The notes: a model not told the origin generated them from the sequence alone. Counted from the first letter of the stretch, positions 27,301 through 35,463 are shown. The stretch is 64,000 nucleotides of DNA from Prochlorococcus sp. MIT 0701 (GCF_000760295.1 NZ_JNBA01000036.1:1-64000), one strand, 5' to 3'. Translations and numbers: made by a program.

Positions 27301-27981
27301 AGCAGAACTCACCGAAAGGCGGCTGCCAACGACCTTCACACTGCCACCAGGTGCATCTACCAAGAGGCTTTGGTCAATCGATACATCAATTCCTTGGAGC
27401 AGAATCCTTGGGGTAGCTATAAGGCCAAGCTCTGCACGCCGCGCCGGATCATCTACAAATCCCTGCGATCCTGACAAGGGATCAGACACCAAAGCCGCCA
27501 GCTGCTGCGGGCTACTACCAAACACATCGAAAACACCGTTATGAAAACGCAGCGAATTGGCCGTACTTAGCTTGAGCTGCTGCACATTCACAAAGCCAAC
27601 CCCTGAGCCAAGATGAATGCCACCAGGTGACAGCCAAAAGAGATTGGCTGGTGACGACAAACTCAGCAGCTTGTCGAGATAGGTGCCAGCAGAAGCGGTC
27701 ACACCCACAATCAAATTACTTTTCCCACCGGTATCGATATTCACGCCCTTAATGGCACCACGAGTATCGAAAGCACTAAATCTGTGGAAACGATTCTTAC
27801 CCGCATCGCTGCCACCAGTAATGCGACAGATCCCACGCCTGCAGACCCCTTCAAGGTTCCCGTTAACACGAGTACCCAGCCCACCCGAACGCACATCAGC
27901 CCGCGCGACAGAACCAAGCCACGTCGAAACACCTAGCGTTAGAGCCAAGGTCAGCAAAACCCGTCTAGCGATAGATGTCAT
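24322..27981 (-). CDS. haemagglutinin-type TpsA exoprotein with PATR repeats
   Basis: The 1219-residue protein is the likely cargo of the divergent TpsB gene. ATG at 27981 gives a standard signal peptide (MTSIARRVLLTLALTLGVST...ARA); the frame extends to 28053. Residues of about 30-310 form a TPS/haemagglutination-activity domain (NRFHRFSAFDTRG, NLFWLSPGGIHLGSG). A beta-helical region follows with at least three passenger-associated repeats of the form GxGxLxLxGxNTYxG. Then come poly-Ser/Gly, a Thr/Pro/Gln-rich linker, an acidic low-complexity stretch and an Arg-rich end. It should be exported to the cell surface as an adhesin or similar fibre. No C-terminal barrel is present, which agrees with two-partner rather than classical autotransport. 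It heads an operon with CHAT and DUF928. Confidence 0.9.
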   Translation of the reverse strand: MTSIARRVLLTLALTLGVSTWLGSVARADVRSGGLGTRVNGNLEGVCRRGICRITGGSDAGKNRFHRFSAFDTRGAIKGVNIDTGGKSNLIVGVTASAGTYLDKLLSLSSPANLFWLSPGGIHLGSGVGFVNVQQLKLSTANSLRFHNGVFDVFGSSPQQLAALVSDPLSGSQGFVDDPARRAELGLIATPRILLQGIDVSIDQSLLVDAPGGSVKVVGSRLSVSSADGSGGSLTLTGEQVKVDGGSQLLATGATGGGLIQVGGSWQNSDPTVRQALHTTVEPGALFDASATDQGNGGTIVAWSDIHNPNGLTSVAGSLVSRGGSLHGNGGKIETSGAYLDVDQVAIDVGSVNGEAGEWLLDPFTYTIDNSSQNSIQNALIAGTNVAISTSTKDTTYVPDSDIATVNAPDGDININISLDWSGGSGTLQLNADDTVNIANGVTVTTGSGGLDVTTAKLTGEGNVSVASGGTFAVNQSGTSTYSGVISGAGGLQKKGVGNLTLTGTQTYTGNTSIDSGMLTMGAASGLSSSTDLIIDSGATLSASNDLTIRSLSGSGTYNMSGTTTDLTINIPSGATETFSGVIQADNATSRLLKQGPGTQVLAGANTYDGETYVDAGILRVSNAAGLGTATQETLVRDGATLEFAGGATLAQEMEVGEQIKLNYNRGPTDSVLRAFSGYTEITDTVMLEGDSKIEANASSFLILDPSSSATAYAVAPDATLCTSTNTCNLSVGGAGNVQTESGHGIDLNDGTDSFTLTKVESGTLLISGKSDITQTIDIQEGTFQVAHNDAFGTSTSINLGSNTTAATLKFSVNVPRDSTAATTTLTLGASGGTFDVDSGLEVYTDSTNIQGGSASNGLTKIGQGTLILEGVNTYSGPTIVTAGTLTVNSAAPTSATCSSGASSNLCLSSSSSSGGGGDTSTPTPATTQTTTPTTTQTTTPATTPATTPTTTQTTTPTTTQTRATATTPTSTSAPTANTGDATEENDDFTQDLINDEDVAELIAVVNSTQPQLVTSLVSSVAIETATVSSVTVIEGGESTETMSDSPNDEFDTGAVQGAPQAIAANGLEVDLSLNNSFEVVDNSTYGSTGVADGALTSSVSSSGDIQTEARGVESGEATDSTANADLGEASAAEPESGELEGGTTDSVASSPTAASTPSSVTRVTSVQAAANLAKADEVTTSRTIRDLNLPDLADRPTPTTAQLQAGMQQAVQRFGERR
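25070..25217 (-). repeat. degenerate 12-bp coding repeat encoding a Thr/Pro/Gln linker
   Basis: Units related to GTTGTAGCAGGT and GTTGTCGTCTGA repeat about a dozen times, reading TTTP, TTTQ and ATTP on the coding strand. They are followed by CCA/CTA triplet runs (25230-25258) that encode Gly and Ser. Such tracts are prone to slippage and probably vary in length between strains. Confidence 0.85.
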
Positions 27982-28192
27982 CACAGGAATTTTATTGCCC
28001 TCAAAACACATATCATCTAAAAGAAAGCCGTGATCAACAGTGATCAGTATCAAGACTTGCTGTGATCTGGCTCACTTGGCCAATGCTGAAGCGAATAGCA
28101 CCAGCGAGAAACCAATACGCCAAGGTCTATGACATTAATAATATTCGCCAAGCAACGGGTACTTGGTTCATCAATAAAAAACCCCATAATGA
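27982..28192. promoter_or_regulatory. divergent intergenic region between the TpsA and TpsB genes
   Basis: About 210 bases separate the exoprotein operon from the TpsB frame and must hold promoters for both directions. Several A/T-rich boxes are present, but none can be assigned with confidence. The right side contains the problem start of TpsB. Confidence 0.4.
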
Positions 28193-29905
28193 TTTGCAAT
28201 ACCTCGGAATACTCAAACCATATTTTTCCTTCTGGCTCAACTTGTAGCACCACCCCTGCAACCCGGGCCAGTACGACTGCCGGAACATACCCCCCTGGAA
28301 ACAGGGCCCCAACCAAGCCAACCCAGGCAGCCACAAATACTTAAAGAACCACAACCGCCGCTTGAAAACAAACCTGAAGAATCGCTAGTAGCACCTGCGG
28401 ATATCCCAAGCTCTAACTGGCGACCTCCTATCGAGGGCACGACCCCTTACAGCACTGAGCAACTTCAAAAAATTCTCAGCTCCTGCGGCAGACCAACCGT
28501 CGCAGACACCCTGAACATCTGTGCTGCCAAACTCACCGCCAGGCTGGTGCGCGATGGCTATGTGAACAGTCGGGTCTTCACTCTTGCAACACCAAGTCCA
28601 GGAGCACTGGAGGTGGTAGAGGGCCGAATCGCTGAGCTGCGCATCAAAAGCCCTGACTTAGGCCTGCAAAAGGAGATCAAGAAGCGGCTGAATTCACTGA
28701 TCGGCAGTGTGCTTCATCTGCCCAGCCTCGAAAAAGCTTTGGTAAATGTGCGCAGCATGCCTGGGGTGGGGCAGATCACAGGAAATCTGGGTCGCCTCGG
28801 CAGCGATGCCACTCAAGCCAAATTGAGCCTCACAGTCGACCCGGCCCCCACCCCATGGCTGGGAGAAGTAAGCATCCGCAACGACGGCAATATCGGCACC
28901 GGCGAATGGCGCAGTATTGCCACGGTGATGAAAAACAACCTCGTAAAGCGCAACGATAATTTTCTGGCCTACTTCGAAATGAATAGTGATTCCGACCCAG
29001 AACTCGGAGCCACCATCACCTCCACCAGTTACACCTGGCCGTTATCAGACAACTGGCGACTTATCGGATCATTCGGCCACAGCCGCCGCCAGCTAGTAGA
29101 AGCATCAGATGACGCCCATGAGATCAGCTTCCGGCAGTTGCAAGCCATGGGACAGGTGGAAACCACCTTGTACCGCTCAACCAATCAACTCTGGAGTGCC
29201 TTTGCAGGTATCAGCGGCAACCGCAATGACAGCTACCTCGCTGGCGACAGCATTCCTCTTGTACTCGGAGGCGGCCCAGACGGCTGGCTACGAAGCGGCT
29301 ATCTAAGAGGCGGCATTAACTTCTCCGGAAGCATCAAAGACCTGGCTTGGAACAGCAATATCTATGGACTACAAGGAATCGCTGGGTTCAGCACTGAGAG
29401 CCAGCTCAAGGAATTGGCCTGGTTCGGAATTAATCCAGGCGAAGCTCGAGCCATCGGTGGCCTAGCCAACCTTCACTGGAGCCTAAGCCCCAACGTGATG
29501 CTTAAGCTACGAGGGGCCGGTCAATGGGCCTTTAATCATCTTCCTAGCGACATGGGATTCAGCATCGGCAGCGATGTAGGTCTACGCGGGTTGCCTGGCA
29601 GTCTGATCAGTGGCGACAGCGGCTGGGTTGGAGTCAGTGAGCTGATAATGACTGCCTGGCGAAAAGATGATCAAGCACTCCAGATCGTCCCCTTCATTGG
29701 GATGGGTGGGGTTAGAACAGATTTCAACGACATCGTCTTTGAAGACACGATTGGATCAGGTGGAATCCTGACTCGCTACTACAAAGGATCCTGGATGCTG
29801 GAGTTGGGCTGGGTTAATTCTTTTGAAAGCGCAGATAACCAAGGCATTTGGCAAGAGTGGCTGCTAGGAGATGGCCTCTATGCACACCTGAAATATCGCT
29901 TTTGA
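28193..29905 (+). CDS. TpsB/ShlB-type outer-membrane transporter; start codon unclear
   Basis: This is the likely outer-membrane partner that exports the TpsA protein. The frame is open from 28193. It reads a signal-like TIFFLLAQLVAPPLQ, a proline-rich linker, and a POTRA-type domain (STEQLQKILSSCGRPTVADT, then CAAKLTARLVRDGYVNSR). A 16-strand-type barrel ending in the aromatic motif KYRF follows. No ATG, GTG or TTG lies in frame between 28193 and GTG at 28547, yet the conserved POTRA sequence starts well before 28547. ATG at 28189 is in another frame; removing one T from the run near 28222 would join them. Either a non-standard start (ATA 28220 or CTG 28232) is used, or a 5' frameshift has damaged the gene. 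The barrel itself is intact. Confidence 0.85.
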   Translation, partial: FAIPRNTQTIFFLLAQLVAPPLQPGPVRLPEHTPLETGPQPSQPRQPQILKEPQPPLENKPEESLVAPADIPSSNWRPPIEGTTPYSTEQLQKILSSCGRPTVADTLNICAAKLTARLVRDGYVNSRVFTLATPSPGALEVVEGRIAELRIKSPDLGLQKEIKKRLNSLIGSVLHLPSLEKALVNVRSMPGVGQITGNLGRLGSDATQAKLSLTVDPAPTPWLGEVSIRNDGNIGTGEWRSIATVMKNNLVKRNDNFLAYFEMNSDSDPELGATITSTSYTWPLSDNWRLIGSFGHSRRQLVEASDDAHEISFRQLQAMGQVETTLYRSTNQLWSAFAGISGNRNDSYLAGDSIPLVLGGGPDGWLRSGYLRGGINFSGSIKDLAWNSNIYGLQGIAGFSTESQLKELAWFGINPGEARAIGGLANLHWSLSPNVMLKLRGAGQWAFNHLPSDMGFSIGSDVGLRGLPGSLISGDSGWVGVSELIMTAWRKDDQALQIVPFIGMGGVRTDFNDIVFEDTIGSGGILTRYYKGSWMLELGWVNSFESADNQGIWQEWLLGDGLYAHLKYRF

Positions 29906-30147
29906 ACTCTAAACAACAAGCCTACAGATCAGCCTGAATACCGAAAAGGGATGAGGGCATGAACAAGTCGTTCACAGCAGTCTTTAATAATGGGCACAAG
30001 TAATCACAGCTTTGAAAAAAGGGAATTCCAAAGAAAGCACCAAAACAAAAGCATGAAGTGCAGGAGATTCTGATACTTAAGCAATACGAATGCCAAAGCA
30101 CACCTAGATTTCCTTGTCATTCCCTCAGCGATCCATCTGCGTGCGTT

Positions 30148-32094
30148 ATGTCGGCAGCCGACCCCATCCAGGGCAACAAGTCATGGACCGTTGCCGATAG
30201 CGCAGCCCTCTATGGCCTCGACCGCTGGGGGGAGCCCTACTTCTCAACCAATGCCCGCGGCCACGTATTGGTGCAGCCACGCGGCGATCAAGGCAGCTGC
30301 CTTGATCTGGTGGAACTGGTAGAGGAGCTCAAAAGCCGCAACCTCAACTTGCCTCTGCTGATCCGCTTTGATGACATCCTCGAAGACCGGCTAGAGAGGC
30401 TGCACAGCGCCTTCGAAGAAGCCATTACCAAATACGGATACGCCGGTCGATATCAAGGCGTATTCCCGGTGAAGTGCAACCAACAGCGCCACGTCGTAGA
30501 ACAACTGGTAGAAAGTGGTCGCCACTGGCACTTTGGCCTAGAGGCTGGCAGCAAGGCTGAGCTGCTGATTGCTCTTTCACTCGTCAACGACCCAGAGGCA
30601 CTCCTGATCTGTAACGGCTACAAAGATCAGCGCTACATCGAAACCGCGATCCTGGCCCGCAGGCTTGGTCGCCAACCTGTAGTAGTGATTGAACAACCCG
30701 ATGAAGTGGAGCGGATTATCCGCTCCAGCCAAGAACTTGGCGCAGCCCCCTTCATCGGTGTACGAGCAAAGCTAACGACACGCAGTACGGGCCACTGGAG
30801 TAGCTCAGTAGGCGAAAAAGCCAAGTTCGGCCTCTCAATCCCGGATCTGCTATCCACAGTGGAAGCCTTAAGGCAAGCTGATCTACTGAGCGATCTGCGC
30901 CTACTGCACTTCCACATCGGCAGCCAAATCAACGACATCGCTGTACTCAAAGACGCGCTTCAAGAGGCAGCGCAAATTTACGTAGAGCTGACCAAGCTGG
31001 GAGCCCCCATGGGGTATTTAGATGTTGGGGGTGGTCTGGGTGTCGACTACGACGGCAGCCGCAGCGCTAGCGCAGCATCGACCAACTACTCCCTACAAAA
31101 CTACGCCAATGATGTGGTCGCAACGGTGCGCGAATGCTGTGAACCCCATGGCATCACTTTGCCTATCCTTGTGAGCGAAAGCGGACGCGCAATCGTTAGT
31201 CATTTCTCAATACTCGTATTCGATGTACTGGGTACAGGAACTATCCCAGGAGCTGTACCAAAGCAAACAGGAGAGGAACCCCTCACCATTCACAACCTTA
31301 GGGAGACGCTCGCAGGAGTTATGGCAACTCAAAAGGGTGCTATGCCTGAAATATCGCGCCTACAGGAAGCATGGAACGACGCGATCAAATTCAAAGAAGA
31401 TGCCCTCGCTGCCTTCCGCTTGGGTTACATCAGTCTGCCAGAGCGGGCTCTGGCAGAACAACTTACAGGGGCTTGCGCCGAAGCAATTATGGGCCAATTG
31501 CCTTGCAACCAAACAATTCCCGACGACCTACAAAGTTTAAGAGCTGTTCTCGCTGACACCTACTACGCCAACCTTTCAATATTTCGTTCAGCCCCAGACA
31601 CCTGGGCCATCGAACAACTCTTCCCGCTCATGCCGATTCATCGATTGAATGAAGAACCAACTCAGCTAGGTCACTTCGCCGACCTCACATGCGACTCCGA
31701 CGGCAAACTGGACCGCTTCATCGGGAATGGGCAAACCAAAACTCTGCTTGAGCTGCACAACCTACGCCAAAACGAGGCTTACATGATTGGTATGTTTCTC
31801 GGCGGTGCTTACCAGGAAGTGATGGGCAATCTGCACAACCTGTTCGGCAGTACCAATGCAGTGCACATCCGGCTAACAACTGGTGGTGGCTACCAGGTAG
31901 ACCACGTTGTGCGAGGCAACACCAATTCCGAGGTGCTCGAAGCAATGGAGCACAACCCTGAGCTCCTGCTAGAGCGACTGCGCTTGGCTAGTGAACTTGC
32001 GATTCAACGAGGTGAGCTAAAGATCAACGATGTGCGCCGGCTGATGGACCATCTAGAAGCGAGCCTGCGTCAGACCACCTACCTTCAAGGCTAG
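30148..32094 (+). CDS. speA: SpeA, biosynthetic arginine decarboxylase
   Basis: SpeA converts arginine to agmatine with PLP, the first step of polyamine synthesis from arginine. The 648-residue length from ATG at 30148 (MSAADPIQGNKSW) is typical. The frame is open back to 30058 without family sequence. The PLP-binding lysine lies in YQGVFPVKCNQQRHVVEQ. HFHIGSQ, LDVGGGLGVDYDGS and ETLAGV are other family landmarks, and the C-terminal LHNLFGSTNAVHI block is complete. It stands alone, with 242 bases upstream without a gene. Confidence 0.96.
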   Translation: MSAADPIQGNKSWTVADSAALYGLDRWGEPYFSTNARGHVLVQPRGDQGSCLDLVELVEELKSRNLNLPLLIRFDDILEDRLERLHSAFEEAITKYGYAGRYQGVFPVKCNQQRHVVEQLVESGRHWHFGLEAGSKAELLIALSLVNDPEALLICNGYKDQRYIETAILARRLGRQPVVVIEQPDEVERIIRSSQELGAAPFIGVRAKLTTRSTGHWSSSVGEKAKFGLSIPDLLSTVEALRQADLLSDLRLLHFHIGSQINDIAVLKDALQEAAQIYVELTKLGAPMGYLDVGGGLGVDYDGSRSASAASTNYSLQNYANDVVATVRECCEPHGITLPILVSESGRAIVSHFSILVFDVLGTGTIPGAVPKQTGEEPLTIHNLRETLAGVMATQKGAMPEISRLQEAWNDAIKFKEDALAAFRLGYISLPERALAEQLTGACAEAIMGQLPCNQTIPDDLQSLRAVLADTYYANLSIFRSAPDTWAIEQLFPLMPIHRLNEEPTQLGHFADLTCDSDGKLDRFIGNGQTKTLLELHNLRQNEAYMIGMFLGGAYQEVMGNLHNLFGSTNAVHIRLTTGGGYQVDHVVRGNTNSEVLEAMEHNPELLLERLRLASELAIQRGELKINDVRRLMDHLEASLRQTTYLQG

Positions 32095-32206
32095 GGCTTG
32101 CCATCATTCCTATATCGGAGGCATGAGCAACTGTGATCACGGCAACTCATTGAGCACTGAAGAGTCGCATCCCAGGAGATCAGCAACTTGTTTTTCTGAA
32201 AGCTTT

Positions 32207-32255
32207 CCTAAGACTCCTAAGACTCCTAAGACTCCTAAGTCTCCTAAGTCTAAGA
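32207..32255. repeat. 9-bp tandem repeat (CCTAAGACT/CCTAAGTCT)
   Basis: Three CCTAAGACT units and two CCTAAGTCT units run head to tail, followed by a partial unit. The repeat is intergenic, between speA and the convergent Crp-family gene. It encodes no recognised protein and may be a simple slippage tract or part of the 3' ends of both transcripts. Confidence 0.9.
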
Positions 32256-32299
32256 CTGTTCTGGCTGATCAATTCAACCCGTAACCGTGCTCAAAAGCT

Positions 32300-32995
32300 C
32301 TAAGAGCCAAGCGGCAACAGACCTCGTTTGACCAGCGGCTGCAGATCCACCAAACGCAGACAGCCTTCAACCTCCTCCAGTGTTCCACGACTCCGCAGCT
32401 TGCTCAATGTCCGGGAGGCAGTCTCCCTGGACAAACCTGCCATGAGACCCAACTCCCTTTGAGCTAAGGATGGAATCGCCACTTTGGGATCATCGGCAGA
32501 AGAACTCTTGCGAGCCAAGTAAGCCAATGCATTGAGTAAGCGCGTCGTGGCATCACTGGTCTGGATTGCAAAACGCTGATTGAGATCCCGCAAGCGAGAT
32601 GCCTCAAGCTGAGCCAGGGCAATCGCAAAGCCCACTTCCTTGCGCAGCAAAGTCACAAAAGGCGACGCTCTCATCTTCAAAAGTTTCACTGGCGTTAAGG
32701 CCACAACATCAGCAGACCTGGGTGCTGCATCAAGAACAGCCATCTCACCAAACAGATCCCCCTCCCCCAACACTGACATCACAACTTCATCGCCATCAGC
32801 CGTATAACTGCGGACTTTGGCCATGCCTGAGCACAACAGAAAAACCGACTCACCCCAGTCTTGCTCCATCACGAAAACCTGTTCAGCAGCATGACTGGAC
32901 TCAAGATGGCGATCCAATAATTGCTCACAATCATCCGTTGTTAAAGCCGAAAAAAATTGCACAGCCTGCAACTGCTCAACACTGAAAACAGCCAT
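32300..32995 (-). CDS. Crp/Fnr-family transcriptional regulator
   Basis: The 231-residue protein has an N-terminal cNMP-binding domain (about 10-125), a long dimer helix (about 125-150) and a C-terminal winged helix (about 160-220; recognition helix in LMAGLSRETASRTLSKL). The phosphate-binding cassette GEMAVLDAAPRSAD keeps the canonical Arg and Ser, so cAMP binding is plausible. No Cys cluster for an Fnr-type Fe-S centre is seen. It could be the main reader of cAMP made by the CHASE2 cyclases; an NtcA-like role is less likely given the cassette. The gene faces speA, and the region upstream to the broken CHASE2 gene is 157 bases. Confidence 0.9.
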   Translation of the reverse strand: MAVFSVEQLQAVQFFSALTTDDCEQLLDRHLESSHAAEQVFVMEQDWGESVFLLCSGMAKVRSYTADGDEVVMSVLGEGDLFGEMAVLDAAPRSADVVALTPVKLLKMRASPFVTLLRKEVGFAIALAQLEASRLRDLNQRFAIQTSDATTRLLNALAYLARKSSSADDPKVAIPSLAQRELGLMAGLSRETASRTLSKLRSRGTLEEVEGCLRLVDLQPLVKRGLLPLGS

Positions 32996-33152
32996 GTTTC
33001 ATTATTTTTAGTTATTGAACAGTAATGCAACCCCTAAATCACTCTTCAATAAGAATCAATTATTGGCACATTAGTCAACCTTCACTCACACACTAAGCAT
33101 GCACTATTCCTGATCACAACTGTCGATCTCCAAACAAAGCTGTTCCTGCCTA

Positions 33153-34157
33153 ATGCAACAAGAGCTGGCTGTTCAGAACGACTGGCATCACGATGGTTAT
33201 TTGCAGTCTTGCGCATGGATGGCGACAAAGGGCAAGTGGATCAAGCGCCAAGCGGTTGTCTTAAGCCTTGGAGTGGTGATTGGCGGTATTGGCTTACTCT
33301 ATCCCAGCCAAATAGAGCTTCTTGAACTGGCATTTGTCGATGCTGCCCAAGAGCTTCGTGGCCCACGTCGGGTTCCCGATGGCATCACGATCGTGACCAT
33401 TGACGACTTCAGCCTGCAACAAGCATCCAATACAGATCTTAGTGAGAGAAGAGATTTACGTAGTTTGCAGCATTGGCATTGGCCGCGAAAAATCTATGCC
33501 ACGGTTTTGGATCGTCACTTTGCCTGTGGAGTGAAGGCTATTGGTGTTGACCTGCTCTTCGATAGCCCAAGTATCTATGGCACTACGACGATCAGGTCTT
33601 AACCATCATCTTAAAGCGCTGCCAACCCAAAGTCGTATTGGCAGCACAAGTGCTCGAAAGCCGTGGTGCTGTAGGAGGCCTAATCCTTCTGCGTGCCATG
33701 CCTGCACTTAGCGCTGCATTGGGAACAAACCAACACGGACTACTCAACGGATTCCAGGATGCTGATGGTTTGATCCGCCAACGCCCGAATACCTACTCCA
33801 CCACGGTCAGCAAGAGTCTTGGCGAAACAAGAAATCCAATACGGATCAATCTAGCGAAAGCAACGAGAATGAAGATTCAAATAATGAATCTACGAATACT
33901 TCTAGTCATGATTCGGCAATACTTCAACAGATAGCTCTAGGAATGACTCAGGCACTACCTCTAGGAATGACTCAGGCACTACCTCTAGGAATGACTCAGG
34001 CACTACCTCTAGGAATGACTCAGGCACTACCTCTAGGAATGACTCAGGTGATGCCTCATCGAATAATTCAGACAATAGCTCCAGCAGTGCATCGAGTGAC
34101 AATAAGAACAGTCAAGCTGCGAATACACGCACCATTACATTTACGCCTACAATTAAT
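33153..34157 (+). pseudogene. frameshifted CHASE2-domain gene with Ser/Asn-rich tail
   Basis: The first part (33153-33602) reads a membrane helix and a CHASE2 N-terminus (DGITIVTIDDFSLQQ, AIGVDLLFDSPSIYG). After a shift near 33580 the domain continues in another frame as YDDQVLTIILKRCQPKVVLA and GLLNGFQDADGLIRQR. A further shift leads to a Ser/Asn/Asp/Glu-rich run (KSNTDQSSESNENEDSNNES). A third, near 33915, leads to NTSTDSSRNDSGTT repeats and an end near 34157. At least three indels in one coding stretch mark it as a pseudogene, unless the assembly is faulty. No cyclase domain is present. Resemblance is closest to the cyclase at 13.9-15.9 kb. Confidence 0.75.
33937..34047 (+). repeat. 24-bp tandem repeat, about four and a half copies
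   Basis: The unit GAATGACTCAGGCACTACCTCTAG repeats almost perfectly and keeps one frame, encoding NDSGTTSR. The last unit diverges into NDSGDASS. The perfect copies point to recent expansion inside a gene that is otherwise decaying. Confidence 0.92.
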
Positions 34158-34520
34158 ACACGCACGATTACCAACATTCGATAAATTCTGCCATCAATAA
34201 GCATCTATGAATAATTAGCGCATCAACCCTCTTCAATGGGTTGGAGTTTGATCGTTCCGCCAAAAATATGAACTCAAACCTGAAATCTCCTATCATTTTA
34301 ACCAAAAATAATTCTATATTAATGCACAAAATTGATGAGAAAATAAATTAAGCCTTGATTTAAATGGCTGATCAAAGGCCAATCATCTAGAGAAGAGATG
34401 CCCAGTCACCAACATTACTATTTAATGCAAAAAAGCTTCCCCCCATCAAGCGACAGCTTGCATTGGCTCTGCAAGCTGTTGCCAGTCATACCAAGATAAT
34501 GAAAGCCATCCACGGCAGCC
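34158..34520. other. 363-bp A/T-rich gap
   Basis: No gene or hairpin of note was recognised. If one T is dropped from the TTTT at 34140-34143, the pseudogene frame would run on to 34185 as FTPTINTRTITNIR, a further sign of slippage there. Confidence 0.5.
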
Positions 34521-35087
34521 ATGTGGGGACAAGAACCTCAACTTCAGCGAGTCCGCGAGCGACTGAAGTTACTGCTTGCGATCCACACCAATGAACTCCA
34601 GCCAACAACCGTGCATGCCAAGCAAGGAGAGCTGCTCCTCAAGCAAGACGCACCAGCCAAACACCTGCTTCTGCTGACTCGGGGAAAGGTAGCGATTCAG
34701 ATCCAACACCAAGGTCAGTCACCGCACACATTGACGGTGGTTGAAGCCGAAGCAATTTTGGGGGAAATGGGACTATTTGGTGGTGGCACCCACTCCACTG
34801 ACGTACGAGTTGTCGATGGTCCAGCCGAACTGCTCCAAGTCTGCGGTGACGATCTACTCAAAGCACTGATCTATGACTCAGAGCTGCTGATCGAGCTTCT
34901 TTCTCTGGTTAGTCAGCGGGCCTGCAATGCCAACAAAGGGATCACATTACTACTTGATTCCATTAATGCAGCATACAAAGGGGATGATATCTTATTGGAC
35001 AAAATGCTCACAGAACTAACAAGTCTGAACCACTATATTTCGCAAACTGCCCAACAACTCAAGAAGCTCGACAAGAAAAATGAATGA
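34521..35087 (+). CDS. small cyclic-nucleotide-binding-fold protein
   Basis: The 188-residue protein is a single cNMP-binding fold (about 20-125) with a helical C-terminus ending in a Lys-rich coil (TAQQLKKLDKKNE). The cassette reads ILGEMGLFGGGTHSTD, with His in place of the phosphate-binding Arg, so normal cAMP binding is uncertain. There is no DNA-binding or membrane domain. The start ATG at 34521 lacks a clear ribosome binding site. It may act by protein contact, possibly with signalling partners nearby; no direct evidence exists. Confidence 0.75.
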   Translation: MWGQEPQLQRVRERLKLLLAIHTNELQPTTVHAKQGELLLKQDAPAKHLLLLTRGKVAIQIQHQGQSPHTLTVVEAEAILGEMGLFGGGTHSTDVRVVDGPAELLQVCGDDLLKALIYDSELLIELLSLVSQRACNANKGITLLLDSINAAYKGDDILLDKMLTELTSLNHYISQTAQQLKKLDKKNE

Positions 35088-35463
35088 CTTGTGAAATCAG
35101 TCAATAGGAAAATAAAACTTTGCTTATATCAAATTCCAAGTATCAAAATAACTCCGCAGAGGCACTCCGACATTTAACAAATCAATCTCCACATCTAGCC
35201 TTCAACTCCCAAGATAAACGATTTTAATCGCAATATGTTTTCTAAAAAGCATTCTTTCCTCTCCCAAATCAGCACAGAGCAATCCTCAGCAACAAGACAG
35301 GTGTCCATTGTCAAATCATCGACCATATCCTTAAAAATCACGAGCCCAAGAGCACATCTCATCTTGCTTATTAACTTAAACAAGGAAAATCTTTAAAAAT
35401 TAGACTTTACTTGATGCGTCAATAATCAAGCATTTAGGCACGTCCTTACCCTTCAATGAAAGC
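35088..35463. other. 376-bp A/T-rich gap
   Basis: The 62-codon reverse-strand frame at 35195-35383 has no family resemblance or clear ribosome binding site and is not called. Nothing else was recognised. It should contain the 3' ends of the cNMP-fold gene and of alaS, which converge here. Confidence 0.5.

Noticed and set aside
28050-28334. 94-codon reverse frame between TpsA and TpsB
   Set aside because: It covers the TpsB signal and linker region on the other strand; the forward POTRA sequence is the convincing one.
33937-34047. CRISPR-like array
   Set aside because: Units are directly abutting 24-bp copies without spacers and encode a peptide repeat; a tandem repeat, not CRISPR.
35195-35383. 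62-codon reverse frame near the alaS 3' end
   Set aside because: No ribosome binding site or family resemblance; A/T-rich spacer.
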